DNA of 7,190 nt from an uncultured Paracoccaceae bacterium. GTDB lineage: Bacteria; Pseudomonadota; Alphaproteobacteria; Rhodobacterales; Rhodobacteraceae. The position numbers were made by a program, and so were the translations under genes. Under the pieces are notes generated by a model. The model was not told the DNA's origin. It saw only the letters and a list, made by a program, of their open reading frames with translations, and searched no databases. Location of the stretch: contig CALCPC010000689.1 in assembly GCA_937900975.1 (NCBI GenBank), positions 1 to 7,190 of the forward strand, read 5' to 3'. This document shows positions 6,602 to 7,190 of this stretch, piece by piece. The stretch's first letter is position 1. Each line of letters starts with the position of its first letter.

Positions 6602-6631
6602 AAAAACGCCGCAGACCGAGTCCGCGGCGTT
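6602..6631 (-). terminator. Intrinsic terminator of pnp
   Basis: Read on the minus strand, AACGCCGC (6624-6631) pairs with GCGGCGTT (6605-6612). After one A/C mismatch three more pairs close on a 3-base loop (6617-6619). A run of five Ts (6602-6606) follows, overlapping the end of the stem. This is a standard rho-independent terminator, about 80 bases after the pnp stop. On the plus strand no T-run follows the stem, so it acts in the minus direction only. Confidence 0.8.
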
Positions 6632-6710
6632 CGATGGCTAATCTAAGGCGATTTTCGCAGCGGGCGAACCCTTGTGGCGCGCATCGCCGCGAAACCGCCG
6701 GCGGCGTGGC

Positions 6711-7190
6711 TTACGCCTCTTCCGTGATCTCCTGGCCGGTCGACTGGTCGACCACCTTCATGCTGAGCCGGACCTTGCCGCGATCGTCGAAGCCCATCAG
6801 CTTGACCTTCACATCCTGCCCTTCCTGCACCACGTCCTTGGGATGGCCGACGCGTTCGGTGGACATTTGGCTGACATGGACAAGACCGTCGCGTTTGCCA
6901 AAGAAATTCACGAAGGCACCGAAATCCATGATCTTGACGACTTTGCCGGTGTAGATCTGGCCGACCTCGGGCGCTGCCACGATGCCGTGGATCATCGAGC
7001 GGGCCTTTTCGATGGCCTCGGCGTTGGGCGAAGCGATCTTGATCACGCCGTCGTCGTTGATGTCGACCTTGGCGCCGGAGACCTCGACGATCTCGCGGAT
7101 CACCTTGCCGCCCGAGCCGATCACTTCGCGGATCTTGTCGGTGGGCACGGTCATGGTTTCGATCCGCGGGGCGTGGGCCGAAAACTCGGT
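6711..7190 (-). CDS. pnp: Polyribonucleotide nucleotidyltransferase (PNPase), C-terminal part
   Basis: 3'-to-5' phosphorolytic exoribonuclease of mRNA decay, normally a trimer and often bound to the RNase E degradosome. Only the last 159 residues are visible; the gene runs off the right edge, and full-length family members have about 700 residues. The first visible segment, [10 protein letters not shown], continues in frame into [19 protein letters not shown], so the ATG at 7154 is internal and not a start. The KH domain has the GxxG loop GSGG at visible residues 25-28. The S1 domain spans about 76-145, including [15 protein letters not shown] and GLVHVSQM, and ends at VRLSMK. The tail after S1 is short ([14 protein letters not shown]). 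The two catalytic RNase PH domains lie outside the window. It is followed by its own terminator. Confidence 0.96.
   Translation of the reverse strand, partial: TEFSAHAPRIETMTVPTDKIREVIGSGGKVIREIVEVSGAKVDINDDGVIKIASPNAEAIEKARSMIHGIVAAPEVGQIYTGKVVKIMDFGAFVNFFGKRDGLVHVSQMSTERVGHPKDVVQEGQDVKVKLMGFDDRGKVRLSMKVVDQSTGQEITEEA

Noticed and set aside
6685..6706. CGCCGC / GCGGCG inverted repeat just after the pnp stop
   Set aside because: Short arms of low-complexity GC sequence with no T-run; the hairpin at 6602-6631 is a much better terminator.

Overview
The window is GC-rich chromosomal DNA with densely packed genes. It most likely comes from an alphaproteobacterium of the Rhodobacterales type. This rests on protein resemblance (an aglA-aglK pair typical of alphaproteobacterial alpha-glucoside operons, and the style of the PNPase C-terminus) plus strong G/C preference at third codon positions. 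No mobile element, CRISPR array, tRNA or rRNA was recognised.

Layout. Positions 1-3804 hold a plus-strand run of four closely spaced genes: the 3' part of a GH13 alpha-glucosidase (aglA), the ATP-binding subunit of the alpha-glucoside ABC importer (aglK), 6-phosphogluconolactonase (pgl) and a pseudouridine synthase of the RluA type (rluA). From 3910 to the right edge everything is on the minus strand. Read in the direction of transcription, these are the 3' end of pnp (polyribonucleotide nucleotidyltransferase, cut by the right edge), a hairpin-plus-U-tract terminator, a membrane-anchored PQQ-type sugar dehydrogenase fused to a cytochrome c domain, a 215-bp gap with inverted repeats and a candidate promoter, and a ROK-family sugar kinase that converges on rluA.

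How the genes fit together. Most of the window concerns sugar use. AglK would energise import of alpha-glucosides, AglA would hydrolyse them to glucose, a hexokinase (possibly the ROK protein) would phosphorylate the sugar, and Pgl carries out the lactonase step shared by the Entner-Doudoroff and oxidative pentose phosphate routes. The dehydrogenase-cytochrome fusion would oxidise sugars on the periplasmic side and pass electrons to the respiratory chain. rluA and pnp are RNA housekeeping genes next to this set. The roles follow from family knowledge; the pathway link between the two strands is inference.

I did not find a clearly new system. The points that most merit a second look are the ROK kinase, whose zinc/sugar motif is altered (Cys to His and Glu to Ala); the apparent lack of the usual catalytic His in the dehydrogenase-cytochrome fusion; the position of the pnp terminator immediately before that gene's ribosome-binding site; and a short coding-like stretch between the convergent genes. 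No gene-free stretch exceeds 300 bp.
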